DNA from: MWBF01 sp040772005
GTDB taxonomy: Bacteria > Chloroflexota > Anaerolineae > CG2-30-64-16
Direction of reading: 5' to 3'
Assembly (NCBI GenBank): GCA_040772005.1
Contig: JAXGYZ010000009.1
Span: 1-64,000, forward strand
Length of the DNA stretch: 64,000 nt
Shown: positions 1-9,958 of the stretch, one piece after another
How the letters are laid out: each line of letters starts with the position of its first letter
How positions within the stretch are numbered: the stretch's first letter is position 1
The notes under the pieces: model-generated
The model's database searches: none
What the model was told of the DNA's origin: nothing
What the model saw: only the letters and a program-made list of their open reading frames with translations
Program-made: the position numbers and the translations under genes

Positions 1-1
1 A

Positions 2-3000
2 GGGCTCTCAGCCCCACTCGCCGGCGAGCGCCGCATGGCAACCATTATTCTGGCCGATGTGTGCAACTCCACTGACCTGATGGAACACCTGGGCACCGAA
101 GCCTGGGTAGAGATGATGAACCAGGTGCTACAACTGCTGGCCGCCGAGGTCTATCGTTTCGGGGGCCATGTGGACCAGTTCCGCGGGGATGGGCTGGTTG
201 CGTTCTTCGGCGCGACGCACTCACATGAGGATGACCCGGAGCGTGCGATCCTCGCGGCGCTGGCAATGCACGAGGCCCTCCGGCCCTTTGCCGAAGAGAT
301 GCTCGCTAAGGACATCAGTCTGAAGGTGCGCGTGGGGGTCAATACGGGCGAGGTCATCGTGGGCAGCGTGGGGGAGGCGGGCCAGCATCGCGAGGACACG
401 GCGATGGGCGAGGGCGTGGCGCTGGCCGCGCGCATGGAGTCCTCCGCCGAGCCGGGCACAGTGCTCGTCAGCGCACACACCTATCACCTGGTCGAGTCCC
501 GGTTCGAATGGCAGCCGCTGGGCGAGATATCGGTCAAGGGCGTCAGCCGGCCCATCGCGGTCTACCGGCCGCTACGCCTCCGCTCGCTGACCGAGGCGCG
601 CCAGGCACGCGACCTGAGCCTGCCGCTCGTCGCGGGCCGGGATGCGCCGCTGGAAGCGCTCAGGGGGTGTGTGACAGCCGTGCAGCAAGGGCGCGGGGGC
701 ATCGCGGTGGTGACCGGTGCCAAGGGCATGGGCAAGACCCAGCTCATCAACCACGTCCGGCGGCAGTTCGAGCAAGCCGCCGAGCCGCCCACCGAGCCTG
801 TCGTACCAGAAAAACCTGGTCCGGCGACTCCACCGGTGACCTGGCTGCTCGGTCACTGCCGGTCCTATGACCAGTCCACACCCTACTCGCTATGGCTGGG
901 ACTGCTCCACAACTGGTTGGAGGCCGCAGACTCGGACGCAACGGCAGCGTCCTCCGACATGGCGGGACTGTTGTACCAACAGTCGGAGCTGCTATGGGGC
1001 GATGATGTCGAGCGCTACTACCCTTACCTGGCGATGCTGCTGTCGCTGCCCGTCGAAGGCCCCCAGGCCCGGCGCATCACGTATCTCAAGGCCGAGGGAC
1101 TGCAGAAGCAAATTTTCAGCACGGTCTACAGTTGGGTGGAAGTCCTGGCGCAGCGCGGCCCGCTGGTCATGACGCTCACCGACCTGCAGTTCGCGGACAC
1201 CAGTTCTCTGGAACTGCTCCAGCACTGCCTGCCCATCTGCGAGAGCGCGCCGGTGTTGTGGCTGGCGAGCTTCCGGCCCGAGCGCACCTCGCCTGTCTGG
1301 CAGTTTCGCCACGATGTCGAGACTGAATACCCGCACCGGCTGACCGCGATTGACCTGCCGCCGCTCACGCCCAGCGAGACCCATGCGCTGATCGAGCAGA
1401 TGCTCGGCCGGGGCACGCTGGCAGATGCCACGACGGCCTTGCTCATCGAAAAAGCTGAGGGTAATCCCTATTATGCGCGGGAGCTGGTCTACGCGCTGAT
1501 CGATCAGGGACTCGTGCAGCAGGATGCGGCCGGCGTCTGGCGGCAGATGCAGCCCATCCAGAGCGTCAACCTGCCGGGCAGCCTGCGCGGCCTGCTGCTC
1601 ACCCGCATCGACCATCTCAGCGTCGAGGAGCGCCACGTGCTCCAGATTGCGGCGGTCATCGGCCCGCTGTTCTGGCGCAGCGTCCTCGAAGGCCTGATCC
1701 GCGACCCCGCGCAGCTTAAGCGTGCGCTCACCAATCTCCAGCGCGCGCAGCTCATCCACGAGCAGAACGTCGAGCCGGAGCTGGGCATCGCCTATGCGTT
1801 CACGCCCTCTCTGGTGCGCGATGTCGTGTACGAAAGCCTCCTGAACGCGCAGCGGACGGCCTACCACCTGCAGATAGGCGAACAAATCGAACAGATCATC
1901 AGCCCGGAGAGCATTTCCATTTATCACGGGCTGCTGGCCTATCACTACCATCAGGCCGGCAACTACCGGCGCGAGCTCTACCATGCGCTCGGCGCAGCGG
2001 CTGAGATGCGCCGCGTCTACGCCAACAGCGACGCCCTGGCCCACTACACCCGCGTGCTGGAGTTGTTGGGGCAAATCGAGGCGCGCGGTGCGGACGAAGA
2101 TCAGCTCCATTCCATCCGCGAGATGCGATTCGAGGCGCTCGAAGGCCGCGCCCAGGTCCTGGCGCGCATGGGGCACATCGAGGCGGGCCAGGCTGATGCC
2201 CGGGCGCTGCTGCCGCTGGCCCGGCTGCTGACCGATGACCCGATTTTCATGCTCGACGCCCTCCTGTCACAGCCGGAGGTCAGCGACCCCAACACCCCCG
2301 AAGAGCTGACGACCGGACTCCAGATGGCGCAGCAGGCGCTCGACCTCGCGCAGCAGGCCGGCGACAAACACCGCGAGATGCACAGCCTCCTGGCGGTCGG
2401 CCACCTACAGCAGTTGCACCGCGACCCCGCGTGGCACGAGCTGCGGGCCCGCGCGCTCGAACTCTCACGGCAGTTGGGCGACCTGCGCACCGAAGTTGGG
2501 CTATTGCTGGGCATCGGCGGCGCCTACAGCATGGACAATCTGGAGCGCAACGCCGAGTACGTCCAGGCGGCCCTCTCCATCTCGCAGCGCCTGGAAGACC
2601 GGGAGACCGAGGCCTGGCTGCTCGCCGCGCTCAGCCCGGAACATGAGCGCCGCGGCGACTACTACCGCCAGTTGACCGAGTTCGAGCAGAAGCGAGTCCA
2701 AATCTATCGCGAGGTCGGGAACCGCCTCGGCGAAGGCCATGCGCTGGTCTTTGCCGGCCAGATCCAGGCCATCTACTTGGGCGACTACGAGGGCGGGCTG
2801 GCCGTCCTCGAAGAGGCGCTCGATCGCTGGAGCGAATCGAGCGACAAGATTTTCGCGCTGTTGCGCATCGCCCAGATTCAGGGCGAGCTGGGCCAGTTCG
2901 ACGCGGCCTGGGCCACGATTGCACAGGCACGCACCGTCACCGAGCGCGTGCTGTTCAGCCTGGGCCACGCCGGGCTCCGCTTGGTGGAGGCCATCCTGCA

Positions 3001-3505
3001 CAACGCGCAGGGCGGCCCGGAGCACTGGCAGCAGGCCCTGAACCTCCAGGCGCAGGTCCGGCAGATGGTGGCCGAGGGGCAGGTCTCGCGGCAGTATCAG
3101 ATGGTCGCCGCGTGTGAGACCGCCGCCGCACACTTAGGGCTCGCCGGAGCACCGGCGAGCACGCTGGCCAGCGTGCCAGATATGGCCGCGCCGGAGCGGG
3201 ACGAACACCTGCGCTATGCGCTCGAAGCGTCGGGCAACGCCCTGGACATTTACCGGCAGTTCGGCTTCACGCAGATCACCGAATGCACGGGCGAAGAAAT
3301 CATGTACCGGCACAGCCTCGCGCTGGCCGCGAACGGCCGGCACGAGGAGGCGCAGGACATGCTCAAGAGCGCGTACCGGGAGATGATGCGCAAGCACGGC
3401 ATGATCCCGGCAGACAGCCCGTTCCGCCGCACGTTCCTGGAAAACATCAAGCTGCACCGCCAGATTCGCGCAGCCTATGAGGCTGCGTTCCGCAACCAGC
3501 CCTGA
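2..3505 (+). CDS. Adenylate/guanylate cyclase-like domain + AAA ATPase + TPR signalling protein (5' partial)
   Basis: A multidomain signalling protein. Residues are counted from the Met at 35. A class III nucleotidyl cyclase domain spans about 1-180, an STAND/AAA-type ATPase about 200-480 (P-loop GAKGMGKT at 228-235, Walker B-like TLTDLQFAD near 383), and helical TPR-like repeats run to the end. The frame stays open to the left edge, and GERR directly before that Met is the usual lead-in of this cyclase family, so the true start probably lies upstream. Metal-binding Asp8 and Asp52 are present. The usual substrate Lys is Gln48, and the Asn of the VNxAAR motif is Ala129 (Arg133 kept), so cyclase activity is doubtful. 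The domain may act as a ligand sensor for the ATPase. No DNA-binding domain is visible. Confidence 0.85.
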   Translation, partial: GLSAPLAGERRMATIILADVCNSTDLMEHLGTEAWVEMMNQVLQLLAAEVYRFGGHVDQFRGDGLVAFFGATHSHEDDPERAILAALAMHEALRPFAEEMLAKDISLKVRVGVNTGEVIVGSVGEAGQHREDTAMGEGVALAARMESSAEPGTVLVSAHTYHLVESRFEWQPLGEISVKGVSRPIAVYRPLRLRSLTEARQARDLSLPLVAGRDAPLEALRGCVTAVQQGRGGIAVVTGAKGMGKTQLINHVRRQFEQAAEPPTEPVVPEKPGPATPPVTWLLGHCRSYDQSTPYSLWLGLLHNWLEAADSDATAASSDMAGLLYQQSELLWGDDVERYYPYLAMLLSLPVEGPQARRITYLKAEGLQKQIFSTVYSWVEVLAQRGPLVMTLTDLQFADTSSLELLQHCLPICESAPVLWLASFRPERTSPVWQFRHDVETEYPHRLTAIDLPPLTPSETHALIEQMLGRGTLADATTALLIEKAEGNPYYARELVYALIDQGLVQQDAAGVWRQMQPIQSVNLPGSLRGLLLTRIDHLSVEERHVLQIAAVIGPLFWRSVLEGLIRDPAQLKRALTNLQRAQLIHEQNVEPELGIAYAFTPSLVRDVVYESLLNAQRTAYHLQIGEQIEQIISPESISIYHGLLAYHYHQAGNYRRELYHALGAAAEMRRVYANSDALAHYTRVLELLGQIEARGADEDQLHSIREMRFEALEGRAQVLARMGHIEAGQADARALLPLARLLTDDPIFMLDALLSQPEVSDPNTPEELTTGLQMAQQALDLAQQAGDKHREMHSLLAVGHLQQLHRDPAWHELRARALELSRQLGDLRTEVGLLLGIGGAYSMDNLERNAEYVQAALSISQRLEDRETEAWLLAALSPEHERRGDYYRQLTEFEQKRVQIYREVGNRLGEGHALVFAGQIQAIYLGDYEGGLAVLEEALDRWSESSDKIFALLRIAQIQGELGQFDAAWATIAQARTVTERVLFSLGHAGLRLVEAILHNAQGGPEHWQQALNLQAQVRQMVAEGQVSRQYQMVAACETAAAHLGLAGAPASTLASVPDMAAPERDEHLRYALEASGNALDIYRQFGFTQITECTGEEIMYRHSLALAANGRHEEAQDMLKSAYREMMRKHGMIPADSPFRRTFLENIKLHRQIRAAYEAAFRNQP

Positions 3506-3573
3506 GCCGGCGCTGCCCGACGAGCCGCGCTTACTATGAGGCTGGCATCACCGCAACAGACCTGAGGAAGAAC

Positions 3574-6027
3574 ATGGCCCAAATCACAATACCCACCGAG
3601 TTTCCCTCGCGCGCCGAACCCGCTGCCGTGGTCACCGGCGAGCACGTCCGCTTCACCGTACTGACCTCGCGCATGATTCGGATGGAGTACAGCCAGCATA
3701 ATCGCTTCGAGGACCGCGCCAGCCAGGCGTTCTGGTATCGCCGGCAGCCCGTGCCGGAGTTCCAGCTCACCCAGACGCAGGACGAGGTCGCTGGCGACCA
3801 CATCGACATCGAGACGGAGCACCTGCACCTGTGCTACAAAATCTCCGATGCGGGCTTTACCATGAACACCCTGTCCATCGAAATCAAGGGCAGCGGCGTC
3901 ACCTGGCGCTTCGGCGACCGCGACCACTACAACCTGCGCGGCACCGCGCGCACGCTGGACGGCGCCAACGGCGAGATCGACCTGGAACCGGGGCTGATGT
4001 CGCGCGCCGGCTGGTCGCTGGTGGACGACTCGCAGAGCCTCGTGTTCAACCAATCGGGCTGGCTGGAGCAGCGGCCGCCTGCGCGTACCGCCGAGTACCG
4101 TGACCTCTATTTCCTCGGCTACGGCCATGATTACGTCGGCTGCCTGCAGGAGTACACGCGCGTTTCCGGCTGCGTGCCGCTGGTGCCCCGCTACGCGCTG
4201 GGCAACTGGTGGAGCCGCTACTGGGATTACAAACAGGACGAACTGCGCGACCTGATGGTCGAGTTCCGCGAGCGCGAGGTGCCGCTGTCCGTGTGCATCA
4301 TCGATATGGACTGGCACATCACCAAGACGGGCAACGCGTCATCGGGCTGGACGGGCTACACCTGGAACCGCGAGCAGTGGCCCGATCCCTACGGCTTCAT
4401 CGCCTGGCTGCACGAGCAGGGGCTGCGCACTGCGATGAACCTGCACCCGGCGGACGGCATCTGGCCGCACGAAGCGCAGTACGAGGAGATGGCCCGCTTC
4501 ATGGGCCAGGACCCCGCGACCCGGGAGCCGGTTCCATTCGACCTGGCGGACCCGCACTTCGTCGAAGGATACTTCAAGATCCTGCACCACCCGATGGAAG
4601 CGGAGGGCGTGGACTTCTGGTGGCTGGACTGGCAGCAGGGGCAGCGCATGGTGCATTCGACGCAGCCGGTCGCGGAGGTCATGGACCCGCTGTGGTGGCT
4701 CAACCATCTGCACTTCTACGACCTGGGCCGCGACGGCACGAAGCGCCCGTTCATCTTCTCGCGCTGGGGCGGGCTGGGCAACCAGCGGTACCCCATCGGG
4801 TTCTCCGGCGATAGCTGGGTGACGTGGGCCACGCTGGCGTTCCAGCCCTACTTCACGGCGACGGCTTCCAATGTCGCGTTCGGCTGGTGGAGCCATGACA
4901 TCGGCGGCCATTGCGCGGGCGTCGAAGAGCCGGAGTTGTACGCGCGCTGGGTGCAGCTCGGCGCGTTCAGCCCGATCCTGCGGCTGCACAGCACCAACAA
5001 CCCGTTCCACGACCGCCGGCCCTGGGGCAACGGCGCAGACGCGTTCCGCGTCGCGCGCGCGGCCATGCAGTTGCGCCATGCGCTGATCCCGTACATTTAC
5101 AGCATGGCCTGGCGCATGACGCAGCAGAGCATCCCGCTGGTGACGCCGCTCTACTACTGGCACGGCAGCCGCGAGGAAGCTTACCTGTGCCGGAACCAAT
5201 TCTACTTCGGCAGCGAACTGATGGTTGCGCCGTACGTCTCTCCGCGCCACCCCGAAACCAATCTCAGCCGCCACACCGTGTGGCTGCCGGAGGGCGACTG
5301 GTTCGACTTCACGACGGGCGAGCACTTCGCGGGCGATCAGACCGTCTCGCTCTACGGCACGCTGGATGACATCCCCGTGTTCGCGCGCGCGGGCAGCATC
5401 GTGCCCCTGGGCCCGCGCGTTGGTTGGGGCGGTGTGGACAACCCGGAGGAACTGACGGTCTATGTCTTCCCCGGCGCCGCTGGCCGGTTCACACTGTATG
5501 AAGACGACGGCAACTCGACCGGCTATCTACAGGGTGACTATGCTCTGACCGAGCTATCGCAGAGATGGGGCGGCGGCGAACTCAGCTTCACGGTCGCAAA
5601 GGCCGCGGGCAACCCGGCCCATATCCCGGCGAATCGCCGGTACAGCGTCGTCCTGCGGGGGGTGCGCAACCCGGACGCAGTACGGCTGACTGTCAACGGC
5701 GCGGTGCAGGAAGTGCAGGGGCAGTACGACGCGGCCACCGAATCGCTGACCCTGCCGTTCGTGCCCTGCGGCCCGGCGGACGAACTCACGCTGACGGTCA
5801 GTGTGGCAGAAGGTACGTTGCTGTCGAAGCGCGACCGCCGCGTGGAGACCTGCCGCGCGATGCTGTGGGCCTTCAAGCTCGACTCGCTGGCCAAGATGGC
5901 GCTGGACCGGGCGCTGCCGCAACTGGCAGAGAACCCGGACGGCCTGGGGCAATACGGCGGTGAGATCGACCGCGTCAGCGAGGCGCAGTTGATGGCGCTG
6001 GGCAATGTGCTGGAACGCCGGCAATAG
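3574..6027 (+). CDS. Glycoside hydrolase family 31 alpha-glucosidase
   Basis: A GH31 enzyme of 817 residues, a typical family length. It is expected to hydrolyse alpha-glucosidic (or alpha-xylosidic) bonds with retention. The nucleophile motif WWLDW places Asp352, and the acid/base motif FSGDSW places Asp413; the following stretch through SHDIGG is characteristic of GH31. An N-terminal beta domain (about 1-200) and C-terminal beta domains flank the barrel. No signal peptide is seen, so it is probably cytoplasmic. GAGGAAG upstream of ATG 3574 is a good ribosome site. It is followed by a maltokinase and GlgE in the same direction, which points to alpha-glucan or maltose metabolism. Exact substrate cannot be read from the sequence. 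Confidence 0.93.
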   Translation: MAQITIPTEFPSRAEPAAVVTGEHVRFTVLTSRMIRMEYSQHNRFEDRASQAFWYRRQPVPEFQLTQTQDEVAGDHIDIETEHLHLCYKISDAGFTMNTLSIEIKGSGVTWRFGDRDHYNLRGTARTLDGANGEIDLEPGLMSRAGWSLVDDSQSLVFNQSGWLEQRPPARTAEYRDLYFLGYGHDYVGCLQEYTRVSGCVPLVPRYALGNWWSRYWDYKQDELRDLMVEFREREVPLSVCIIDMDWHITKTGNASSGWTGYTWNREQWPDPYGFIAWLHEQGLRTAMNLHPADGIWPHEAQYEEMARFMGQDPATREPVPFDLADPHFVEGYFKILHHPMEAEGVDFWWLDWQQGQRMVHSTQPVAEVMDPLWWLNHLHFYDLGRDGTKRPFIFSRWGGLGNQRYPIGFSGDSWVTWATLAFQPYFTATASNVAFGWWSHDIGGHCAGVEEPELYARWVQLGAFSPILRLHSTNNPFHDRRPWGNGADAFRVARAAMQLRHALIPYIYSMAWRMTQQSIPLVTPLYYWHGSREEAYLCRNQFYFGSELMVAPYVSPRHPETNLSRHTVWLPEGDWFDFTTGEHFAGDQTVSLYGTLDDIPVFARAGSIVPLGPRVGWGGVDNPEELTVYVFPGAAGRFTLYEDDGNSTGYLQGDYALTELSQRWGGGELSFTVAKAAGNPAHIPANRRYSVVLRGVRNPDAVRLTVNGAVQEVQGQYDAATESLTLPFVPCGPADELTLTVSVAEGTLLSKRDRRVETCRAMLWAFKLDSLAKMALDRALPQLAENPDGLGQYGGEIDRVSEAQLMALGNVLERRQ

Positions 6028-6102
6028 GCGTCGCATAGGGCCTCGCGCCCGTCGGGACGCCCACAAGGGGCTGTACTACCCTCCTGAAAAGGAGACTGGC
6101 TG

Positions 6103-7776
6103 ATGTCGCATTCTGCACACGACGCCGCTGACCTGTCCGCCGTTGCTGCACTGCGGACGGTCGGGCCGTGGGAATCGGTGTTCCATGGCCCGGCCCGCGA
6201 GGCGCTGGAGGCAGTGCTGCCCGGCTATGTCGCGCCGCGGCGCTGGTTCGGCGCGAAGGCGCGCACGATCTGCGCGATCCGGATACAGGAGGCCATCCCC
6301 ATCCTGCCGGCCGCGGTGCTCGCCCTGCTGCATGTGGAGTATGCCGAGGGCGCACCGGACCGGTACGCGCTGCCTATCGGCTTCCTGTCCGGCGCGGCCG
6401 GTCAAGCCCTGCAAGGGGAGCGGCCCGCAGCCGTGATCGCCAGCCTGCAAGCAGGAGGCGAAACGGGCGTGCTGCACGACGCCGTCTGGGACCCGGCCTT
6501 CTGCGCCGCGCTGCTGGCAGCCATCGACGAGCAGCGGCAGTATGCGGGGATCAGCGGCGACGTGGTCGCCACGGCATCCAGCGCGTTCCCGCGGCTGCGC
6601 GGCGCGGGCACCGCTTCGCTCCCCCCCGTACTGCTGGGGGTGGAACAGAGCAACACCTCGATCCGGTACGGCGCCAACTTCATCCTGAAGCTGTACCGGC
6701 GGCTCGAAGCGGGCGCCAACCCGGACCAGGAGATCGGCCTGTTCCTGACGGAGCAGGCCGCATTCGCCAACGTGCCGGCGGTGGCCGGGGTGCTCGAATA
6801 CCGCCCCCACCCGCCTGCGACCGGTGAGCCGGTGACGCTCGCGCTCCTGCAGGAGTTCGTGACCAACCGGGGCGACGCGTGGCACTACACGCTCGATGCC
6901 CTGGCCGGCTACTATCGGACCGCCCAGCACCCGCTCGGCCCCAGAAGTTTCGACCTGGCGCTGCCCCAGACGCCGCTCCTCGAACTCGTCCGAGACCCGC
7001 TCCCTGCACAGGCAGAACAGCTCATCGGCCCATACCTCGATTCAGCGCGACTGCTCGGACGGCGCACCGCAGAACTGCACCTGGCGCTGGCGTCCGATCC
7101 GGACCAACCGGCCTTCGCACCGGAGCCGTTCACGCCCGAGTTCCAGGCCTACCTGCAGCGCAGCATGCGCGAGTTGGTGGATCACAACATGCAGCTCTTG
7201 CGGTCACGTCTCGCGGACCTGCCGGCGTCCGGCAAGGATGACGCGCGGGCGGTGCTGGCGCGGGAAGCCGAGATTGCCGGGCGGTTCGATGCCCTGCTGG
7301 CGCGACCCATCCGCGCGCTGCGCACGCGCATCCACGGCGACTACCACCTCGGCCAGGTGCTCTACACGGGCGACGACTTCATGATCATCGACTTTGAGGG
7401 GGAGCCGGCGCGGCCCCTGAACGAACGCCGGATGAAGCGCTCGCCCCTGCAGGATGTGGCCGGGATGCTGCGGTCGTTCCACTATGCGGCCTACGCGGCC
7501 TACTTCGCGCAGGGGCAGGACGGCCGGCCCGCGCCTGAGCTGGAAGCGTGGGCGCCCTTCTGGCACCTCTGGGTGTCCGTGGCGTATCTTCAGAGCTATC
7601 TGGCCGTAGCGGATGGCGCGGCTTTCATGCCCGCTGATCCGGAAGACCTCAAACTATTATTGGATGTCTATCTTGTCGAAAAGGCAGTCTATGAGCTAGG
7701 CTATGAGCTGAACAACCGGCCCGGCTGGGTGCAGATCCCGCTGCAGGGCATCTTGCAGACGGTGCGGGCCGGCTGA
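6103..7776 (+). CDS. Maltokinase-like phosphotransferase
   Basis: Maltokinases phosphorylate maltose with ATP to maltose 1-phosphate, the donor used by GlgE. The 557-residue protein has the N-terminal cap motif RWFGAKAR (about 47-54), the kinase catalytic loop HGDYHLGQ (Asp413) and the metal-binding DFEGEP (Asp430), all hallmarks of Pep2/Mak1 proteins. It is a stand-alone protein and not fused to trehalose synthase. AAGGAG lies 8 nt before ATG 6103. glgE begins about 20 nt after its stop, so the two are almost certainly co-transcribed and act in sequence. Confidence 0.9.
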   Translation: MSHSAHDAADLSAVAALRTVGPWESVFHGPAREALEAVLPGYVAPRRWFGAKARTICAIRIQEAIPILPAAVLALLHVEYAEGAPDRYALPIGFLSGAAGQALQGERPAAVIASLQAGGETGVLHDAVWDPAFCAALLAAIDEQRQYAGISGDVVATASSAFPRLRGAGTASLPPVLLGVEQSNTSIRYGANFILKLYRRLEAGANPDQEIGLFLTEQAAFANVPAVAGVLEYRPHPPATGEPVTLALLQEFVTNRGDAWHYTLDALAGYYRTAQHPLGPRSFDLALPQTPLLELVRDPLPAQAEQLIGPYLDSARLLGRRTAELHLALASDPDQPAFAPEPFTPEFQAYLQRSMRELVDHNMQLLRSRLADLPASGKDDARAVLAREAEIAGRFDALLARPIRALRTRIHGDYHLGQVLYTGDDFMIIDFEGEPARPLNERRMKRSPLQDVAGMLRSFHYAAYAAYFAQGQDGRPAPELEAWAPFWHLWVSVAYLQSYLAVADGAAFMPADPEDLKLLLDVYLVEKAVYELGYELNNRPGWVQIPLQGILQTVRAG

Positions 7777-7796
7777 CCTGGATGAAGGAGGGAGCT

Positions 7797-9782
7797 GTGC
7801 TACCCGAAGAAGGCAGAAATCGCGTCATCATCGAAAGCGTGACCCCCGCAATCGACGGCGGCCGGTTTCCGATCAAGCGCATCGTGGGCGACGAGACGAC
7901 GGTCGAGGCGGTCGCGCTGACCGACGGCCACGATGCGCTGTCTTGCGCGGTCATCTACCGGAAGGAGGGCGCAGCGGAGTGGAATGAGGTGCCGATGGAG
8001 TTCCTCATCAACGACCGCTGGCAGGCCACGTTCACCGTGCAGGAACTCGGCGTGTACAAGTATACGGTGCGAGGCTGGGTCGATCACTTTAAGACCTGGG
8101 TGCGCGACTTCGCCAAGCGCGTGCAGGCCGGGCAAGACGTCACCGTGGACCTGCAGATCGGCGCGCAACTCGTCGAGGCCGCTGCCGCGCAGGCAACCGG
8201 CACTATCAAGGACGCGCTGGCGACCTATGCTCACGCGCTCAACGCGGGCGGCAAGGAGGGCGCGCGCCAGGCGCTGTCGGACGAGCTGGCGCAACTGATG
8301 GCGCGGCACGGCGTACGGCAGTTCATCACCACCTATCGCCAGGAGCTGACCATCGTCGTCGATCGCGAACGCGCGCGGTTCGGCGCGTGGTACGAGCTCT
8401 TCCCGCGCTCGACCGCACCGGTCCCCGGCCAGCACGGGACATTCCGCGACGTGGAAGCGCGGCTGCCCTACGTGGCATCGATGGGCTTCGACGTGCTTTA
8501 CCTGCCGCCCATCCACCCCATCGGCACGGCCTTCCGCAAGGGCCGGAACAACACCACTACGCCGGCCCCGGATGACCCCGGGAGCCCGTGGGCCATTGGC
8601 TCCGCCGAGGGCGGTCACAAAAGCATCCACCCGCAACTGGGCACGTTGGATGACTTCCGCCACCTCGTGTCCGCGGCCGCGGTCCACGGCCTCGAAATCG
8701 CGATGGATATTGCCTTCCAGTGCTCGCCGGATCACCCTTATGTCAAAGAGCACCCCCAGTGGTTCCGGCAGCGCCCCGACGGCACGATCCAGTATGCCGA
8801 GAACCCGCCCAAGAAATACCAGGACATCTATCCCTTCGATTTCGAGACCGAAGACTGGCGCGCGCTGTGGATGGAACTAAAGAGCATCTTCGATTTTTGG
8901 ATTGCCCAGGGAGTGCGCATCTTCCGGGTGGACAACCCGCACACCAAGCCCTTCGCCTTCTGGGAATGGCTCATCACCGAGGTCAAGCGCAACACGCCCG
9001 ACGCCATCTTCCTGGCTGAGGCGTTCACGCGGCCCGCGGCCCTCTACGGGCTGGCCAAACGGGGATTCACCCAGTCATACAACTACTTCCCCTGGCGCAA
9101 CACCAAGTGGGAGCTGACGCAGTATCTCACCGAGCTGACCCAGACCGAGGTGAAGGACTTCTGCGGCCCGAATCTCTGGCCCAATACGCCGGACATCCTG
9201 ACCGAGTATCTCCAGTATGGCGGGCGGGCTGCGCACATCACGCGGCTCGTGCTGGCGGCCACGCTGGGACCGAGTTACGGCATCTACGGCGCGGCCTTCG
9301 AGCTCTGTGAAAACCGCCCCCTCGCGCCAGGCCGCGAGGAGTATCTCGATTCGGAGAAGTACGAGATCAAGGCGTGGGACATCCACCGGCCGGACAGCCT
9401 GCGTGGGCTGATCGGCCGCGTGAATCAGATCCGCCACGAGAACCCGGCCTTCCACACCAACCGCAACCTGCGCTTCCACGACATCGACAACGACCAGCTC
9501 ATCGCGTTCACCAAGAGCAACGAAGATCGCACGAACGAGGTCCTCGTCGTCGTGAATCTCGACCCGCGCTACCGGCAGTCGGGCTTCATCCACCTCCCGC
9601 TGGAGGACCTGGGCCTGGATCAGCATCAGCCGTTCCAGGTACACGACCTGCTGACGGATGCCCGCTACATCTGGCACGGCCCGCACAACTACATCGAGCT
9701 CGACCCGCGCCACCTGCCCGCGCACATCTTCGTCATCCGGCGCAAGGTGCGCACAGAGCACGACTTCGACTATTACCTGTGA
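7797..9782 (+). CDS. glgE: Alpha-1,4-glucan:maltose-1-phosphate maltosyltransferase
   Basis: GlgE, a GH13_3 enzyme, transfers maltosyl units from maltose 1-phosphate to alpha-1,4-glucan chains. The N-terminal domain starts with the usual IESVTPAIDGGRFPIKR. The barrel shows LPPIHPIG, the nucleophile in FRVDNPHTKP (Asp379) and the acid/base in FLAEAFTRP (Glu408), numbered from the GTG. I chose GTG 7797 because AAGGAGG (7785-7791) sits 5 nt before it. An in-frame ATG at 7782 has no ribosome site and overlaps this Shine-Dalgarno. Length is 661 residues, normal for the family. No trehalose synthase or branching enzyme is visible in the window. Confidence 0.94.
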   Translation: MLPEEGRNRVIIESVTPAIDGGRFPIKRIVGDETTVEAVALTDGHDALSCAVIYRKEGAAEWNEVPMEFLINDRWQATFTVQELGVYKYTVRGWVDHFKTWVRDFAKRVQAGQDVTVDLQIGAQLVEAAAAQATGTIKDALATYAHALNAGGKEGARQALSDELAQLMARHGVRQFITTYRQELTIVVDRERARFGAWYELFPRSTAPVPGQHGTFRDVEARLPYVASMGFDVLYLPPIHPIGTAFRKGRNNTTTPAPDDPGSPWAIGSAEGGHKSIHPQLGTLDDFRHLVSAAAVHGLEIAMDIAFQCSPDHPYVKEHPQWFRQRPDGTIQYAENPPKKYQDIYPFDFETEDWRALWMELKSIFDFWIAQGVRIFRVDNPHTKPFAFWEWLITEVKRNTPDAIFLAEAFTRPAALYGLAKRGFTQSYNYFPWRNTKWELTQYLTELTQTEVKDFCGPNLWPNTPDILTEYLQYGGRAAHITRLVLAATLGPSYGIYGAAFELCENRPLAPGREEYLDSEKYEIKAWDIHRPDSLRGLIGRVNQIRHENPAFHTNRNLRFHDIDNDQLIAFTKSNEDRTNEVLVVVNLDPRYRQSGFIHLPLEDLGLDQHQPFQVHDLLTDARYIWHGPHNYIELDPRHLPAHIFVIRRKVRTEHDFDYYL

Positions 9783-9818
9783 GGATAAAGGGAAGAAGTC
9801 ATCAGTTTCAAAGATTGC

Positions 9819-9890
9819 TGGAGTCGAGGCTTCAGCCGGTCTGGTCGTGCGAGTGCGTCGCTGGCCTCACCGGCTGAAGCCTCGACTCCA
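9819..9890. repeat. Palindromic intergenic repeat, family A, copy 1
   Basis: A perfect 22-bp inverted repeat (arms 9819-9840 and 9869-9890, core GAGTCGAGGCTTCAGCCGGT) around a 28-nt loop, just after glgE and before the split tRNA gene. Related copies occur at 35428-35489 and 60115-60186. There is no U-run after it, so a repeat element is a better reading than a simple terminator. Confidence 0.85.
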
Positions 9891-9916
9891 ACTACGTTCG
9901 GGGTTCCCGAATAAGC

Positions 9917-9945
9917 TTGCCAAAGAAGGCGTAAGCTGGTATACT
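9917..9945 (+). promoter_or_regulatory. Sigma-70-type promoter of the split tRNA gene
   Basis: TTGCCA (9917-9922) and TATACT (9940-9945) are separated by exactly 17 nt. Predicted transcription starts around 9952, a few nucleotides before the first tRNA base at 9959. Confidence 0.7.
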
Positions 9946-9958
9946 GGCAGGCGTCTGA

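Noticed and set aside
992..2176. Long antisense open frame over the cyclase/ATPase gene
   Set aside because: High-GC shadow frame opposite a gene with clear motifs; its product is Arg/His/Gln-rich with no recognisable domain.
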